36,817 nt of DNA, taken from Planctomycetota bacterium (GTDB taxonomy: Bacteria > Planctomycetota > Planctomycetia > Gemmatales > Gemmataceae). The notes below the pieces were generated by a model. It was not told where the DNA came from and searched no databases. It saw nothing but the letters and a program-made list of their open reading frames with translations. The stretch covers positions 1-36,817 of the forward strand of contig JAIOPV010000163.1 in the NCBI GenBank assembly GCA_021413735.1, read 5' to 3'. A program made the translations under genes and the position numbers. Shown piece after piece: positions 15,236 to 23,638 of the stretch (within the stretch, counting starts at the first letter, position 1; every line of letters begins with the position of its first letter).

Positions 15236-15274
15236 CGCCGGCCACGGTCACCTTCCCCACACGGGAACATCACC

Positions 15275-18200
15275 ATGACGGCCCGCATTGTCGCCATCGT
15301 CCTCGCGTTTTCCGCACTGCTCCTCGGCAGCCGCGCTGACGATCCCAAACCCGCCCCCAAGTCCAAGGTCGAAGCGAAGCGCGTCCCCTGGACCACGTCG
15401 AAGATCACCGGTTCGCCGGAACCGCCGCCGAAGTTCAAATCGGTTCGCGTCTTCCCCGAGGTGAAGTTCAACCATCCGCTGCTGATCGCTCGTTGTCCGG
15501 GCTCAGATCGGCTGTTCATCGGCGAGCAAGACGGCAAGTTGTACTCCATCAAGCCCGGTGCCGACGAGAAGGCGTACCTCTTTTTCGATGTGCGAAATGG
15601 AATCAAGACGCTCGACAAGACGCCCGCCGCGAGCGGCACCGGTGATCTGTACGGATTGGTGTTTCACCCGAAATTCGAAGAGAACCGCTACTGCTACGTC
15701 TGCTACGTGCTGAACGCGAAAGACCCCAAGAACGGCTATCTCCCCGATGGCACACGAGTGTCACGCTTCACAGTCACCAAGACGAACCCACCTCGCATCG
15801 ACCCCGCGAGCGAAGAAATCGTCATCACGTGGCAGGGTGGCGGTCACAACGGCGGCGACCTGCATTTCGGTCCCGACGGCATGCTCTACATCTCCAGCGG
15901 CGACGGTCGCGGGCCGAACCCGCCCGATCCGCTGAACACTGGGCAGGACTGCTCGGATCTGCTCTCGTCGGTACTGCGAATTGACGTCGATAAGCGCGAC
16001 CCTGAGAAGAACTACGCAGTGCCGAAGGACAATCCGTTCGTGGGCATTAAGGATGGCGGCACACGAGCAGAAATCTGGGCGTTCGGTTTCCGCAATCCGT
16101 GGCGAATGAGCTTCGACCGTCAGACCGGCGACCTGTGGGTTGGCGACGTCGGTTGGGAAGCGTGGGAGATGGTGCAGAAGGTGCAGAAGGGTGGCAACTA
16201 CGGTTGGAGCATCACGGAGGGGCGACAGGCGGCGAAGCCGAATCAGAAGATCGGCCCAACGCCGATTCTCGCGCCGACGATTGAGTTGCCGCACACGATC
16301 GCGGCGAGCATCACTGGCGGTTACGTCTATCGCGGCAAGAAGTTCCCAGAACTGGTGGGGGCGTACATATTCGGCGACTGGGAGACGCGGCGTATCTGGG
16401 CGGCACGTTTCGAGAATGGCCGCGTGAAGGAGATGCCGGAGATCGTGAAGCCGAGCGTGCGAGTGGTGGCGTTCGGCGAGGACAACGCGGGCGAGCTGTA
16501 CTACCTCGACTACGACACCGGCTTCATGTACACGCTCGACCACAACGACGCGAAGGGGTTGAACACAAAGTTCCCGACGAAGCTCAGTGAAACCGGACTG
16601 TTCAAGGACGTGAAGAAATACGAGACGGCAGATGGCGTCATTCACTTCCGTCCGAACGTTCGGCAGTGGCAGGACGGAGCCTGGGCGGACTACTTCCTCG
16701 CGCTGCCTGGCACAACCTCCGTGACGCTGTTCGAGAAGCCGCGACCGCTCCCGGGACAGGTGGACTGGCATAACTTCCAGATGCAGTTTCCGAAAGACGC
16801 CGTCCTCGTGAAGACCAACTTGCTTGATGTCGCCATTGGGAAGGCCCAAGTTCGAAAGCGAATCGAGACGCAAATTCTGCACTATGACGGCGAGGACTGG
16901 CGGGGGTACACCTACCTCTGGAGCGACGATCAGACTGATGCCGAACTCGCTCCCCCGGATGGTGCTGAGAAGGTGTTCACGGTTGCCACGAGCCTGAGTC
17001 ACGACCGAGAGGGAGATTCCATTCCCAGTGGGACGCGCGAGCAGGTCTGGACGGTTCACAGCCGCACACAGTGCATGACATGTCACAACGCTTGGTCCGA
17101 GTACACGCTCGCATTCAACCCTCGCCAACTGAACGGCGCTCATTTTGGGAACAACCTCTCGGATCAAAATCAACTCGTCGCACTCACCGCCGCGGGCGTC
17201 GTTCAACGGATTTCGGCAGGAGGCCAGCCACTCCCGGCGTTCGACGACGCGGGCGCGGCCAAAGAGCCCGCTCTCGTTGGTGGGTGGAATAAGGACACCA
17301 CCGCCGCCGCGCGGAGTTACCTGCACGTCAACTGTTCACACTGCCATCGCTTTGGCGGTGGCGGAGGGCAAGTCGTGCTGGAGTTGGATGCGTCGCGACC
17401 GCTTAAAGAAACGGGCTTGTTGGACGTGATTCCCAAGCAGGGCGATTTCGGTATTACCAATGGGCGGCTAATTGCTCCTGGCGAGCCTTACCGCAGTGTC
17501 CTCTTCTATCGCATGGCGAAGTTTGGGCGGGGTCGAATGCCTCATCTAGGGTCGGAGCATCCGGACGGTCGGGGACTCGATTTGATGGCCACATGGATCA
17601 GTTCCCTCGCCACGCCACCGAAACCTTGGCAACTCGCGAGACCCGGCAAAGCCGATCTCGATACCGCATTCACATCGATTTCGAATGCGTGGCCGTTCGC
17701 TCGTGCGTTGGCCTCGGGTCGTTTCACGGAACGCGGCGATCCTATTGGCAACAAACTTCGGAGTGGTGCCGAGAAACTCGAACCCGGGTTAATTCGCGAT
17801 CTCTTCGAGGGGTATCTGCCGCCCGACCCCAGAGGACGCAAGCTCGGGTCGAATCCTCGGCCGCAGTCGATTCTCACGCTCACTGGCGACTCAGCCAAGG
17901 GCGAAGCGATCTTCAACAACAAAGACATGAAGTGCGCGAACTGTCACAAGGTCGGTGACAAGGGGGTGTCACTCGGGCCTGATCTCACGGCCATCGGCAA
18001 GACACGCACTCGCGCTGAACTGCTCGAAAGCCTGCTGCAACCGTCCGTGCGTGTCGAACCGCAATTCGCTGCCTACCTCGTTCAAACAAAGGACGAGAAG
18101 ACGTTCACCGGCCTACTCGTAAAACGCGATGAGAAGCAAGTCGTGCTCCGTGACGCCGAGAACAAGGAAATCATTCTCGATGCCGCGAACGTTGAGTCCG

Positions 18201-18301
18201 TGCGACCGTCACGGCTGTCGTTGATGCCCGACGGACAGATGAGCGGATTGCTCCCGCAGGAAGCGGCCGACCTGCTCGAATACCTGGTGCAACGGAAATG
18301 A
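15275..18301 (+). CDS. Secreted PQQ-dependent sugar dehydrogenase fused to three c-type heme sites
   Basis: A 1,008-residue protein with signal peptide MTARIVAIVLAFSALLLGSR. Residues of about 45-430 resemble glucose/sorbosone dehydrogenase beta-propellers (DGKLYSI, GLVFHPKF, GGGHNGGDLHFGPDGMLYISSGDG, IWAFGFRNPWRMSFD, GDVGWEAWEMV, NYGWSITEG). A middle region (about 440-780) has two heme motifs, CMTCH (residue 600) and CSHCH (687). The C-terminal part (about 875-1,008) carries CANCH (887) and LGPDLTAIGKTRTRAELLESLLQPS, the TIGR02603 heme-binding module typical of Planctomycetes and Verrucomicrobia. Such proteins probably oxidise sugars in the periplasm and pass electrons through their hemes; substrate and PQQ use are inferred. 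ATG 15275 starts the signal peptide. The frame is open further upstream, but that part crosses the tRNA flank. The stop codon overlaps the next start (ATGA). Confidence 0.85.
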   Translation: MTARIVAIVLAFSALLLGSRADDPKPAPKSKVEAKRVPWTTSKITGSPEPPPKFKSVRVFPEVKFNHPLLIARCPGSDRLFIGEQDGKLYSIKPGADEKAYLFFDVRNGIKTLDKTPAASGTGDLYGLVFHPKFEENRYCYVCYVLNAKDPKNGYLPDGTRVSRFTVTKTNPPRIDPASEEIVITWQGGGHNGGDLHFGPDGMLYISSGDGRGPNPPDPLNTGQDCSDLLSSVLRIDVDKRDPEKNYAVPKDNPFVGIKDGGTRAEIWAFGFRNPWRMSFDRQTGDLWVGDVGWEAWEMVQKVQKGGNYGWSITEGRQAAKPNQKIGPTPILAPTIELPHTIAASITGGYVYRGKKFPELVGAYIFGDWETRRIWAARFENGRVKEMPEIVKPSVRVVAFGEDNAGELYYLDYDTGFMYTLDHNDAKGLNTKFPTKLSETGLFKDVKKYETADGVIHFRPNVRQWQDGAWADYFLALPGTTSVTLFEKPRPLPGQVDWHNFQMQFPKDAVLVKTNLLDVAIGKAQVRKRIETQILHYDGEDWRGYTYLWSDDQTDAELAPPDGAEKVFTVATSLSHDREGDSIPSGTREQVWTVHSRTQCMTCHNAWSEYTLAFNPRQLNGAHFGNNLSDQNQLVALTAAGVVQRISAGGQPLPAFDDAGAAKEPALVGGWNKDTTAAARSYLHVNCSHCHRFGGGGGQVVLELDASRPLKETGLLDVIPKQGDFGITNGRLIAPGEPYRSVLFYRMAKFGRGRMPHLGSEHPDGRGLDLMATWISSLATPPKPWQLARPGKADLDTAFTSISNAWPFARALASGRFTERGDPIGNKLRSGAEKLEPGLIRDLFEGYLPPDPRGRKLGSNPRPQSILTLTGDSAKGEAIFNNKDMKCANCHKVGDKGVSLGPDLTAIGKTRTRAELLESLLQPSVRVEPQFAAYLVQTKDEKTFTGLLVKRDEKQVVLRDAENKEIILDAANVESVRPSRLSLMPDGQMSGLLPQEAADLLEYLVQRK

Positions 18302-18798
18302 TTCGACCTGCTACGTCCGATGATGTCCCAACCATTGCCCGCCTCATCCGCGCCCTCGCGGCATACGAACGACTCAGCGACCGCGTTGTGTTCGATGAAG
18401 TGAAACTCCGCGAGCACCTCTTCGGCGAACGACGATACGCCGAAGTGCTGCTCGCCGAAGACGAAGGCGAGGTCGTCGGCTTCGCCCTGTATTTCCACAA
18501 CTATTCCACATTCCAGGGCAAGCCGGGAATGTATCTCGAAGACCTGTTCGTAATGCCCGAACATCGCGGCAAAGGGTACGGCAAATCGCTGCTCGCGGCG
18601 CTGGCGAAGCTGGCCGTGGAACGCGGTTGCGGCATGGTTCGGTGGGTCGTGCTGAAGTGGAACGAGCCTGGCATTCGCTTCTACGAATCACTCGGCGCGA
18701 CCGCAATGAATGAGTGGGTTGAGTATCGCATTGCAGGCGATGCGCTGAAGAAAGTCGGAGCGATGGAAGACGCTGCTACGAAGGACGCGGGAAAGTAA
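18298..18798 (+). CDS. GNAT N-acetyltransferase, thialysine/diamine acetyltransferase-like
   Basis: The 166-residue protein has a full GNAT fold: IRPATSDDVPTIARLIRALAAYE (alpha1), VVGFALYFHNYSTFQGKPGMYLEDLFV (beta4) and acetyl-CoA loop PEHRGKGYGKSLL, then MVRWVVLKWNEPGIRFYESLGA. The YLEDLFV and WNEPGIRFYESLGA blocks are characteristic of the SSAT/thialysine N-epsilon-acetyltransferase subgroup, which acetylates small amines; the actual substrate is unknown. It overlaps the preceding gene by ATGA, suggesting translational coupling, although no functional link to the dehydrogenase is evident. Its 3' end overlaps the convergent HisA-like gene by 23 bp. Confidence 0.85.
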   Translation: MIRPATSDDVPTIARLIRALAAYERLSDRVVFDEVKLREHLFGERRYAEVLLAEDEGEVVGFALYFHNYSTFQGKPGMYLEDLFVMPEHRGKGYGKSLLAALAKLAVERGCGMVRWVVLKWNEPGIRFYESLGATAMNEWVEYRIAGDALKKVGAMEDAATKDAGK

Positions 18799-19534
18799 TC
18801 GTTCCGTCGTGCAGTGCGGACGCCACCAGCACCGCGTTCGCACCGGCTTCGCCAAGTCGGTCGATGTCGGCCCACGTTCGCACGCCGCCGCCCGCGATCA
18901 ACTCGACATCCGGAAACTCATCACGAATCGCACGCAGGAGCGGTTCGGTGCCGCACCCCGTGCCGGTGCCGACCCGTGCTAGGTCGAGCACGATCAGCGT
19001 GTGAACGCCAAGTTCCACGACTCGACGTGCCAACCCGAGCGCGTCTCGCTCATTCTCGACGCCCCAATCCGCCCACTTGCCGAGGAGTTTCCCGCCCTTC
19101 AGATCGAGCGAAAAAGCAACTCGTCGCGAACCGCTCGCCGCAAGCGTTTCGGTGAGATGTCGGGGTTCCGACGCGGTTTCCAATCCGACTACAGGCCAGA
19201 CGTGCGGGGAATCTGGCAGCAGCGTTGCTGGTCGCAGCGAGTTGATGCCGATGTCGATCCAGAAGGGTGAGTTGAATTCGCGGAAGAGGCGTTCGACTCG
19301 CGGTGACAACTCCCGACCGCCACGGATGGCGTCGAGGTCCGCGACGTAAAGTTCCGACGCTCCGGTGAGGCCCAACAGATTGGCAGCGACCTGCACCGGA
19401 TGCGTTGAGAGCATCATGCGGCTTTCGATAGGCCGATACTCTTCGCGTCGGCCACCGACTGCACGCACGACCACGCCCGACATCACATCGAGAACGGGAA
19501 TCAGCCGCGGTTGCGGAGAACGAAGTGATGGCAC
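18776..19534 (-). CDS. HisA/HisF-like TIM-barrel protein
   Basis: The 252-residue barrel starts near RLIPVLDVMSGVVVRAVGGRR, where the aspartate matches the first catalytic residue of HisA. It carries FSLDLKGGKLL (second catalytic-type Asp) and phosphate-binding blocks GTGTGCGTEPLL and LIAGGGVRTWADIDRL...GANAVLVASALHDG. True HisA isomerises ProFAR in histidine synthesis, but this sequence is shorter in loops and stands alone, away from his genes. HisA-like paralogues also occur in methanogens and in organisms with methanopterin-linked C1 metabolism, so it may be a different isomerase or synthase. GTG at 19534 is preferred, with GTGAG about 7 nt upstream. The only ATG further up (19624) lies inside an inverted repeat that codes for low-quality sequence. 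Confidence 0.72.
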   Translation of the reverse strand: MPSLRSPQPRLIPVLDVMSGVVVRAVGGRREEYRPIESRMMLSTHPVQVAANLLGLTGASELYVADLDAIRGGRELSPRVERLFREFNSPFWIDIGINSLRPATLLPDSPHVWPVVGLETASEPRHLTETLAASGSRRVAFSLDLKGGKLLGKWADWGVENERDALGLARRVVELGVHTLIVLDLARVGTGTGCGTEPLLRAIRDEFPDVELIAGGGVRTWADIDRLGEAGANAVLVASALHDGTITFPRPS

Positions 19535-19563
19535 GCGGATCTCACGAATCAAGACAAGGAGCA

Positions 19564-19683
19564 GCCACGGATGAACACAGATGAAACACGGATAACACAA
19601 AACAAAGACAATGCAGGGTTTCAAACCACATTCGTCTCTTTGCCTTTTGTCTTATCCGTGTTTCATCTGTGTTCATCCGTGGC
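19564..19683. repeat. 120-bp inverted-repeat element (GCCACGGATGAACACAGATG family)
   Basis: Perfect 32-bp inverted arms, 19564-19595 and 19652-19683, enclose a 56-nt centre. The similarity continues weakly outward (GACAAGGAGCA left, GACAAAGACAGA inverted right). The arm sequence, read as ATCCGTGTTTCATCTGTGTTCATCCGTGG, is one I recognise from dispersed repeats in planctomycete and verrucomicrobial genomes. Unlike the other families it is AT-rich and the arms are not hairpins. It occupies almost all of the gap between the DHH phosphoesterase and HisA-like genes. Confidence 0.8.
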
Positions 19684-19709
19684 TCTGTCTTTGTCCATCT
19701 TCATCCGCA

Positions 19710-20801
19710 TCACGATTGCAGGTTTTCGAGCATTTCCCGGAGCGGCACGAGACGCTGACCCCGCGTATCCTCGATCTTGAACACCTTCAAGAATCGACGG
19801 CGTAACTCCGACTGCAACTCGTCCACCGCCGACTTCGACGTACTCGACAGCGGAATACAACCGCCGGCGCGTCGTTCGTGGCCGCCCGCACGTCCGAGTT
19901 TGCCCACGACCTGCCGCAGCAGTTCGCCGCCGGCCGCGTGTTCAATCGCCGCACGCAGCGACAAAATCAGTTTGTCGCCACAGATGCCAGCACACACCGC
20001 CCAGTCCACCTTCTCGAAGCGAATCATGAAATCGACCACCTCAGCAGCCTGTTCCGGCTGCGGAAGGTCATCGACCCAACTGATGATAAGCCGGTCGTAG
20101 ATGAAGGAGCTTTGCAGTGCTTGAAGCAGCACTTCAAAATGGCTGTGCGGAAGGCGTGCGTTGCGAATCTGCGCGATGAGGTCTTTGTCGGCAAGCGGAT
20201 ACAGATACAGCAGGGCTTCGTCGTCGCCGGGGCCAGCTTCACGCGGATAGCCCGTCACTTCCGTCTCGATGCCGTAGAGCAAGGCAGTCGCAATCTTCTC
20301 GGGTATTGGAACGTCCTGCTCGATCAGATATTTCGTGACGACCGTGGAAGTGGCTCCCGCGGTGGCCCGAATATCGGTGAAGCTGACGCCTTCGAGGTCG
20401 CCCGGCGTGTCGTGGTGATCGAGGACCGCGTACAGCGGGATGGCCTCGGAGAACGTATGGCGGCCGGTTTTGGGTTGGCTATCGACCATGACGACCGCGT
20501 CGTCGGGTCGCCAGTCGATTTCTTCGACGGGAACGAGATCGAGGTGAAGCCCCTCGACCATCGCCAGGTTCTCGGCACGGCCGATGTGGCCATCGCGAGT
20601 CAGGAGTGTCGGCTTCGTGAGCCGCGTTTCGACGAGGTGCGCAAGACCAAGCATGCTGGCCAGGGCGTCCGGGTCGGGGTTGACGTGGGAAACGAGGACG
20701 ACACGTTCCGTGTTCTGCAACCCGGCAAGGAATCGGTCGGACCGGCGCTGGCCGGTGCTTGACCGTGGGACCGTGTCCGAGTCGGCGCTTCGACGCGCCA
20801 T
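19710..20801 (-). CDS. DHH family phosphoesterase (NrnA-like)
   Basis: The 363-residue protein has the DHH phosphoesterase motifs in order: HVNPDPDALASMLG (motif I), VVMVDSQPKT (II), VLDHHDTPG (III, the DHH signature), TAGATSTVV (IV), and a DHHA1-type C-terminus with GGHERRAGGCIPL. NrnA-type enzymes degrade nanoRNA (2-5 nt), pAp or cyclic dinucleotide products using Mn2+; RecJ-type DNA exonuclease activity is less likely at this length. ATG 20801 with GGAGG about 11 nt upstream is preferred to the TTG at 20834. It is divergent from the small membrane protein gene at 21.1 kb. Confidence 0.85.
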   Translation of the reverse strand: MARRSADSDTVPRSSTGQRRSDRFLAGLQNTERVVLVSHVNPDPDALASMLGLAHLVETRLTKPTLLTRDGHIGRAENLAMVEGLHLDLVPVEEIDWRPDDAVVMVDSQPKTGRHTFSEAIPLYAVLDHHDTPGDLEGVSFTDIRATAGATSTVVTKYLIEQDVPIPEKIATALLYGIETEVTGYPREAGPGDDEALLYLYPLADKDLIAQIRNARLPHSHFEVLLQALQSSFIYDRLIISWVDDLPQPEQAAEVVDFMIRFEKVDWAVCAGICGDKLILSLRAAIEHAAGGELLRQVVGKLGRAGGHERRAGGCIPLSSTSKSAVDELQSELRRRFLKVFKIEDTRGQRLVPLREMLENLQS

Positions 20802-21111
20802 AGTGGGGGGAACCTCCAACGGGCGAACCGCCAACTCCTGCGGCGTGTTCGGCGGAATAAATGCGGCATCCTGCCACTTCCTTTTTACCGTCTTTCGGGG
20901 GCGTCGCCAAGCACAGCCGGCACGGTCGCGGCTGTCTCAAATTTGCACAGCCGAAGGGTTTAGCATCTTGTTTGTGGCTCCGCATCGAGTTGCAGAGCTT
21001 TTTGCTGCGGATTCAGACGCTGGCAAAGTTGCTTGAACCCTGGTGGGAATAGGTTACGTTGACGGTGGTTGCGTCGGCGGTGCTCGGAGTGGCAAACGCG
21101 GAGGCGTTCGG
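20802..21111. other. Divergent intergenic region
   Basis: About 310 bp between the DHH phosphoesterase start and the small membrane protein start. Frames here lack recognisable motifs. It must carry promoters in both directions. No strong hairpin or repeat was seen. Confidence 0.4.
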
Positions 21112-21288
21112 ATGTTCGGACTTGGTGGGCAGGAAATTATCCTGTTGGGTCTGCTTGGCGCCGGAGGCGTGGCCGTGTTGGTGGTGGTCTTGATGGGCTC
21201 GAAGAAGGGCACTCGGGTTCGGGAACTGGAAGAAGAGAACCGTCGGCTGCGAGAACGATACGGCGACGAAGATGAGCCACGCCGCTGA
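21112..21288 (+). CDS. Small single-pass membrane protein
   Basis: A 58-residue protein starting MFGLGGQEIILLGLLG, with one transmembrane segment (about residues 8-27, IILLGLLGAGGVAVLVVVLM), then a basic stretch GSKKGTR and a charged, coiled-coil-prone tail (VRELEEENRRLRERYGDEDE). The family was not recognised; the layout recalls short membrane proteins that recruit partners through a cytoplasmic helix. GGAGG about 8 nt upstream of ATG 21112 supports this start over the longer frame from 21043. Confidence 0.65.
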   Translation: MFGLGGQEIILLGLLGAGGVAVLVVVLMGSKKGTRVRELEEENRRLRERYGDEDEPRR

Positions 21289-21630
21289 CGACTGAGCCGA
21301 GACGCAAGAGGCGGACTCGCAAGTTTTGAAGTGGCGTTTCGTGCGGGAGCTGGTCGGTGGACCTGGGCGTTGATCCTCTGGTTGCTTATCCCGCCCCAGC
21401 ACAATTCGCGCTCTCCGCCTGAATGCCCGACGTCCTTGCAACCCCGAAAGATGGCGGTGCCACACACAAATTAGAAAGTTCCCCAACGCGAGACTCGCCT
21501 CCCTCGGTTTCGCGCAGTAGAATCCACTGATCTCGCGGTCTGCTTTTTGCTCGCACGACAAGAAGCAACACCCGCACAACCCTCAGGTCTCCCTGAGGTC
21601 TTCTCTCAACAAAAGACTTCCCAAACTCCC
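21289..21630. other. Intergenic region upstream of the kinase gene
   Basis: About 340 bp without a supported gene. A perfect 7-bp hairpin with a 4-nt loop, CCTCAGG (21581-21587) and CCTGAGG (21592-21598), sits in the presumed 5' UTR of the kinase about 33 nt before its ATG. No clear Shine-Dalgarno precedes that ATG, so the hairpin or a leaderless start could matter for expression. Confidence 0.45.
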
Positions 21631-23376
21631 ATGGGAATACCTGCCACCAGCACGGATTTTCGCTCCCTCATCCTTCAGAGCAATCTGATCGATGCCGCCA
21701 CGTTGAACCGTTACTTCCAAGATCACGCCGAAATCGCCTCGCTCGCCGACCCAACGCAAATCGCAAGCGCTCTCGTTCGGGATGGATTGCTGACACAATA
21801 TCAGGCCCAACAACTCATTCAGGGCAAGTGGAAAGGCTTCTTCATCGGTCGCTACAAAGTCCTCGGCATGCTCGGGGCAGGCGGCATGGGAAAGGTCTTT
21901 CTCTGCGAACACGCCGGGATGCGTCGGCAAGTTGCAATCAAGGTGCTGCCGCCGAAGATGGCCGCGGACCCCGCAACGGTGGAAGGGTTCTACCGCGAAG
22001 CACAGGCGCTCGCCAGCCTCGATCACCGCAACATCATTCACGCCTACGACGCCGCCAATGATGGCGATCTCCATTACCTCGTCATGGAGTACGTCAAGGG
22101 CCGCACGCTCGAAGACATCGTCTCGCGTGACGGCCCCCTCAGTGCTCGACACGCCATCAACTATCTGCGGCAAGCGGCGCTCGGGCTTCAGCACGCTTAC
22201 GAAGCAGGTTTGGTTCACCGCGACATCAAACCGAGCAACTTCCTGGTGACCGAACACGGCATCGTGAAGATTCTCGATCTCGGGCTGGCGCAGTTTTTCC
22301 ACGAACGGGAAAGCGGGATCGCCGCCAGCAGTAAGCCCGCCGAAGTCATGGGCACCGTGGATTACATGTCGCCGGAACAGGGATTGAACGCGGCCGCGGT
22401 CGATATTCGCGGCGACATCTACAGCCTCGGAGCAACGTTCTACTTCTGTCTTGCGGGTCGCTCTCCATATGAAGGCGGCACAACCGCCCAAAAGATTCTC
22501 TGGCATCAGATCCGTGAACCGGAGGCGCTGGCGAACCGCCGCAGCGATCTGCCCGCGTATTTGATTGCCGTCGTCAGTCGAATGATGGCGAAAGACCCCG
22601 CCAACCGCTTCCAAACTCCTGACGAACTGTTGCTCGCGTTGCCGTCGCAGGAAGCCATCGAGGTTCCGGAAGTTCCGCAGCAGGCCGCGATCGACACAGG
22701 GCTCAATCTCGAAAGCGATTCCCCAACTTTGTCGGTGAGGAAACGCCCGCAACCTGCGCCGAAGTGGCGTCCGTCGGTGGGTTTCGTGGCGGGGTTAAGT
22801 GTGGTTTTGGCGATCGCTGCGGTTGCCGTCTACTTCGTGGCATCTCAACCGAAACAGGTTCGACAAGTCGATACGCCAGAGCCGAACATCCCGGACAGAC
22901 CCCCAAGTGGACAGACAACGACGCCGGTCGCTTCCCGAAAGATTTGGCTCTCCGATCTCCCGGAGCAAGATCCAGTTGTCGGCCACGGGCGATTCGGCAA
23001 GGCGGGGCAAACGGGATACGACAACCACAAGATCGTCGTGAAGGGGGAAGCCTCTCCACACGGGCTCTCGCTGCACCCGGCGACGAACAACACTGCAACG
23101 GTGCGATACGAACTGCGGAGCCGTTACCGGAATTTCGCGGGGACGGTGGCGATCAACGACTCTGCGAATGGTCAAACAAAGACCCCGCTGACGTTCGTTG
23201 TGAAGGGTGATGGGAAAGTGCTCTGGGAATCGAAACCGGTTCGTGGGCGGGAAGACGCGCAATCGTTTTCGTTCAACGTCGAGAGCGTCAGTCGCTTGGA
23301 TTTGGAAGTGCGTTGTCCGGGCGACAACGGCGGGGCGCACGCGGTCTGGTTGGAACCGAGTCTCACGATGAAGTAA
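21631..23376 (+). CDS. Membrane Ser/Thr protein kinase with C-terminal NPCBM-like domain
   Basis: A 581-residue protein. Residues of about 70-345 form a Hanks-type kinase: P-loop GMLGAGGMGKVFL, VAIKVL (catalytic Lys), YREAQALASLDH, HRDIKPSNFLV (catalytic loop), DLGLAQ (DFG equivalent), GTVDYMSPEQ and DIYSLGATFYFCLAGRSPY. A transmembrane helix follows (about 386-407, VGFVAGLSVVLAIAAVAVYF), then an outside domain (about 435-580; IWLSDLPEQDPVVGHGRFGK, HGLSLHP, YRNFAGTVAINDS, RLDLEVRCPGDNGGAHAVW) resembling NPCBM, a putative glycan-binding module. An N-terminal region (QSNLIDAATLNRYF...LVRDGLLTQYQAQQLIQGKWKGFFIGRY) is common in planctomycete kinases. It may link a surface carbohydrate signal to cytoplasmic phosphorylation (inference). 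ATG 21631 was chosen; the longer frame starts with TTG and lacks support. Confidence 0.88.
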   Translation: MGIPATSTDFRSLILQSNLIDAATLNRYFQDHAEIASLADPTQIASALVRDGLLTQYQAQQLIQGKWKGFFIGRYKVLGMLGAGGMGKVFLCEHAGMRRQVAIKVLPPKMAADPATVEGFYREAQALASLDHRNIIHAYDAANDGDLHYLVMEYVKGRTLEDIVSRDGPLSARHAINYLRQAALGLQHAYEAGLVHRDIKPSNFLVTEHGIVKILDLGLAQFFHERESGIAASSKPAEVMGTVDYMSPEQGLNAAAVDIRGDIYSLGATFYFCLAGRSPYEGGTTAQKILWHQIREPEALANRRSDLPAYLIAVVSRMMAKDPANRFQTPDELLLALPSQEAIEVPEVPQQAAIDTGLNLESDSPTLSVRKRPQPAPKWRPSVGFVAGLSVVLAIAAVAVYFVASQPKQVRQVDTPEPNIPDRPPSGQTTTPVASRKIWLSDLPEQDPVVGHGRFGKAGQTGYDNHKIVVKGEASPHGLSLHPATNNTATVRYELRSRYRNFAGTVAINDSANGQTKTPLTFVVKGDGKVLWESKPVRGREDAQSFSFNVESVSRLDLEVRCPGDNGGAHAVWLEPSLTMK

Positions 23377-23385
23377 GTCGGTCGA

Positions 23386-23532
23386 TCACTTCTTGTCGGT
23401 GGGCTTGCTGAGTGTCTTGGGCCGGTCGAGATCGGAGTTCTTGTCGCGTTCGACGGCACAGCCACCGCAGCCTGGCAATCCGGCGAGCAACACCACACCC
23501 AGCAGAACTTGTCGCCACGAGATTCGCCGCAC
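23386..23532 (-). CDS. Small lipoprotein (48 aa)
   Basis: A GTG start at 23532 with GGAGG 6 nt upstream opens a 48-residue frame: MRRISWRQVLLGVVLLAG, then the lipobox LPGC, then GGCAVERDKNSDLDRP and a Lys-rich end (SKPTDKK). Signal peptide, lipobox and well-placed ribosome site argue that it is real despite its size. After lipidation at Cys22 the mature peptide would be only 27 residues. The family was not recognised. It is the second of two tiny lipoprotein genes in tandem and ends 10 bp from the convergent kinase gene. Confidence 0.68.
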   Translation of the reverse strand: MRRISWRQVLLGVVLLAGLPGCGGCAVERDKNSDLDRPKTLSKPTDKK

Positions 23533-23565
23533 GAGTTGCCTCCGAGAGAATACCGAGAAATGCCG

Positions 23566-23616
23566 CAGGGCCGGTCGCTCGAAGCCTCAAGTGAGAGGCA
23601 CGAGCAACCGGCCCTG
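23566..23616 (-). terminator. Long hairpin between the two lipoprotein genes
   Basis: CAGGGCCGGTCGCTCG (23566-23581) pairs with CGAGCAACCGGCCCTG (23601-23616) at 15 of 16 positions. An inner GCCTC/GAGGC stem continues toward the loop. The stable stem lies 22 bp after the upstream lipoprotein stop codon. There is no good U-tract, so it could be a weak terminator, an RNA-stabilising structure or a remnant repeat. Confidence 0.5.
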
Positions 23617-23638
23617 TCAGCAAACGATCGGCAACAAT

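Noticed and set aside
15761-17326. 521-codon open frame on the minus strand
   Set aside because: It lies opposite the well-supported sugar dehydrogenase, is Arg/Val/His-rich and shows no family motif; an antisense shadow of GC-rich coding DNA.
19535-19624. Longer HisA-like start at the ATG 19624
   Set aside because: The extra residues are encoded by the dispersed inverted repeat, and HisA-like proteins start next to the LIPVLD strand.
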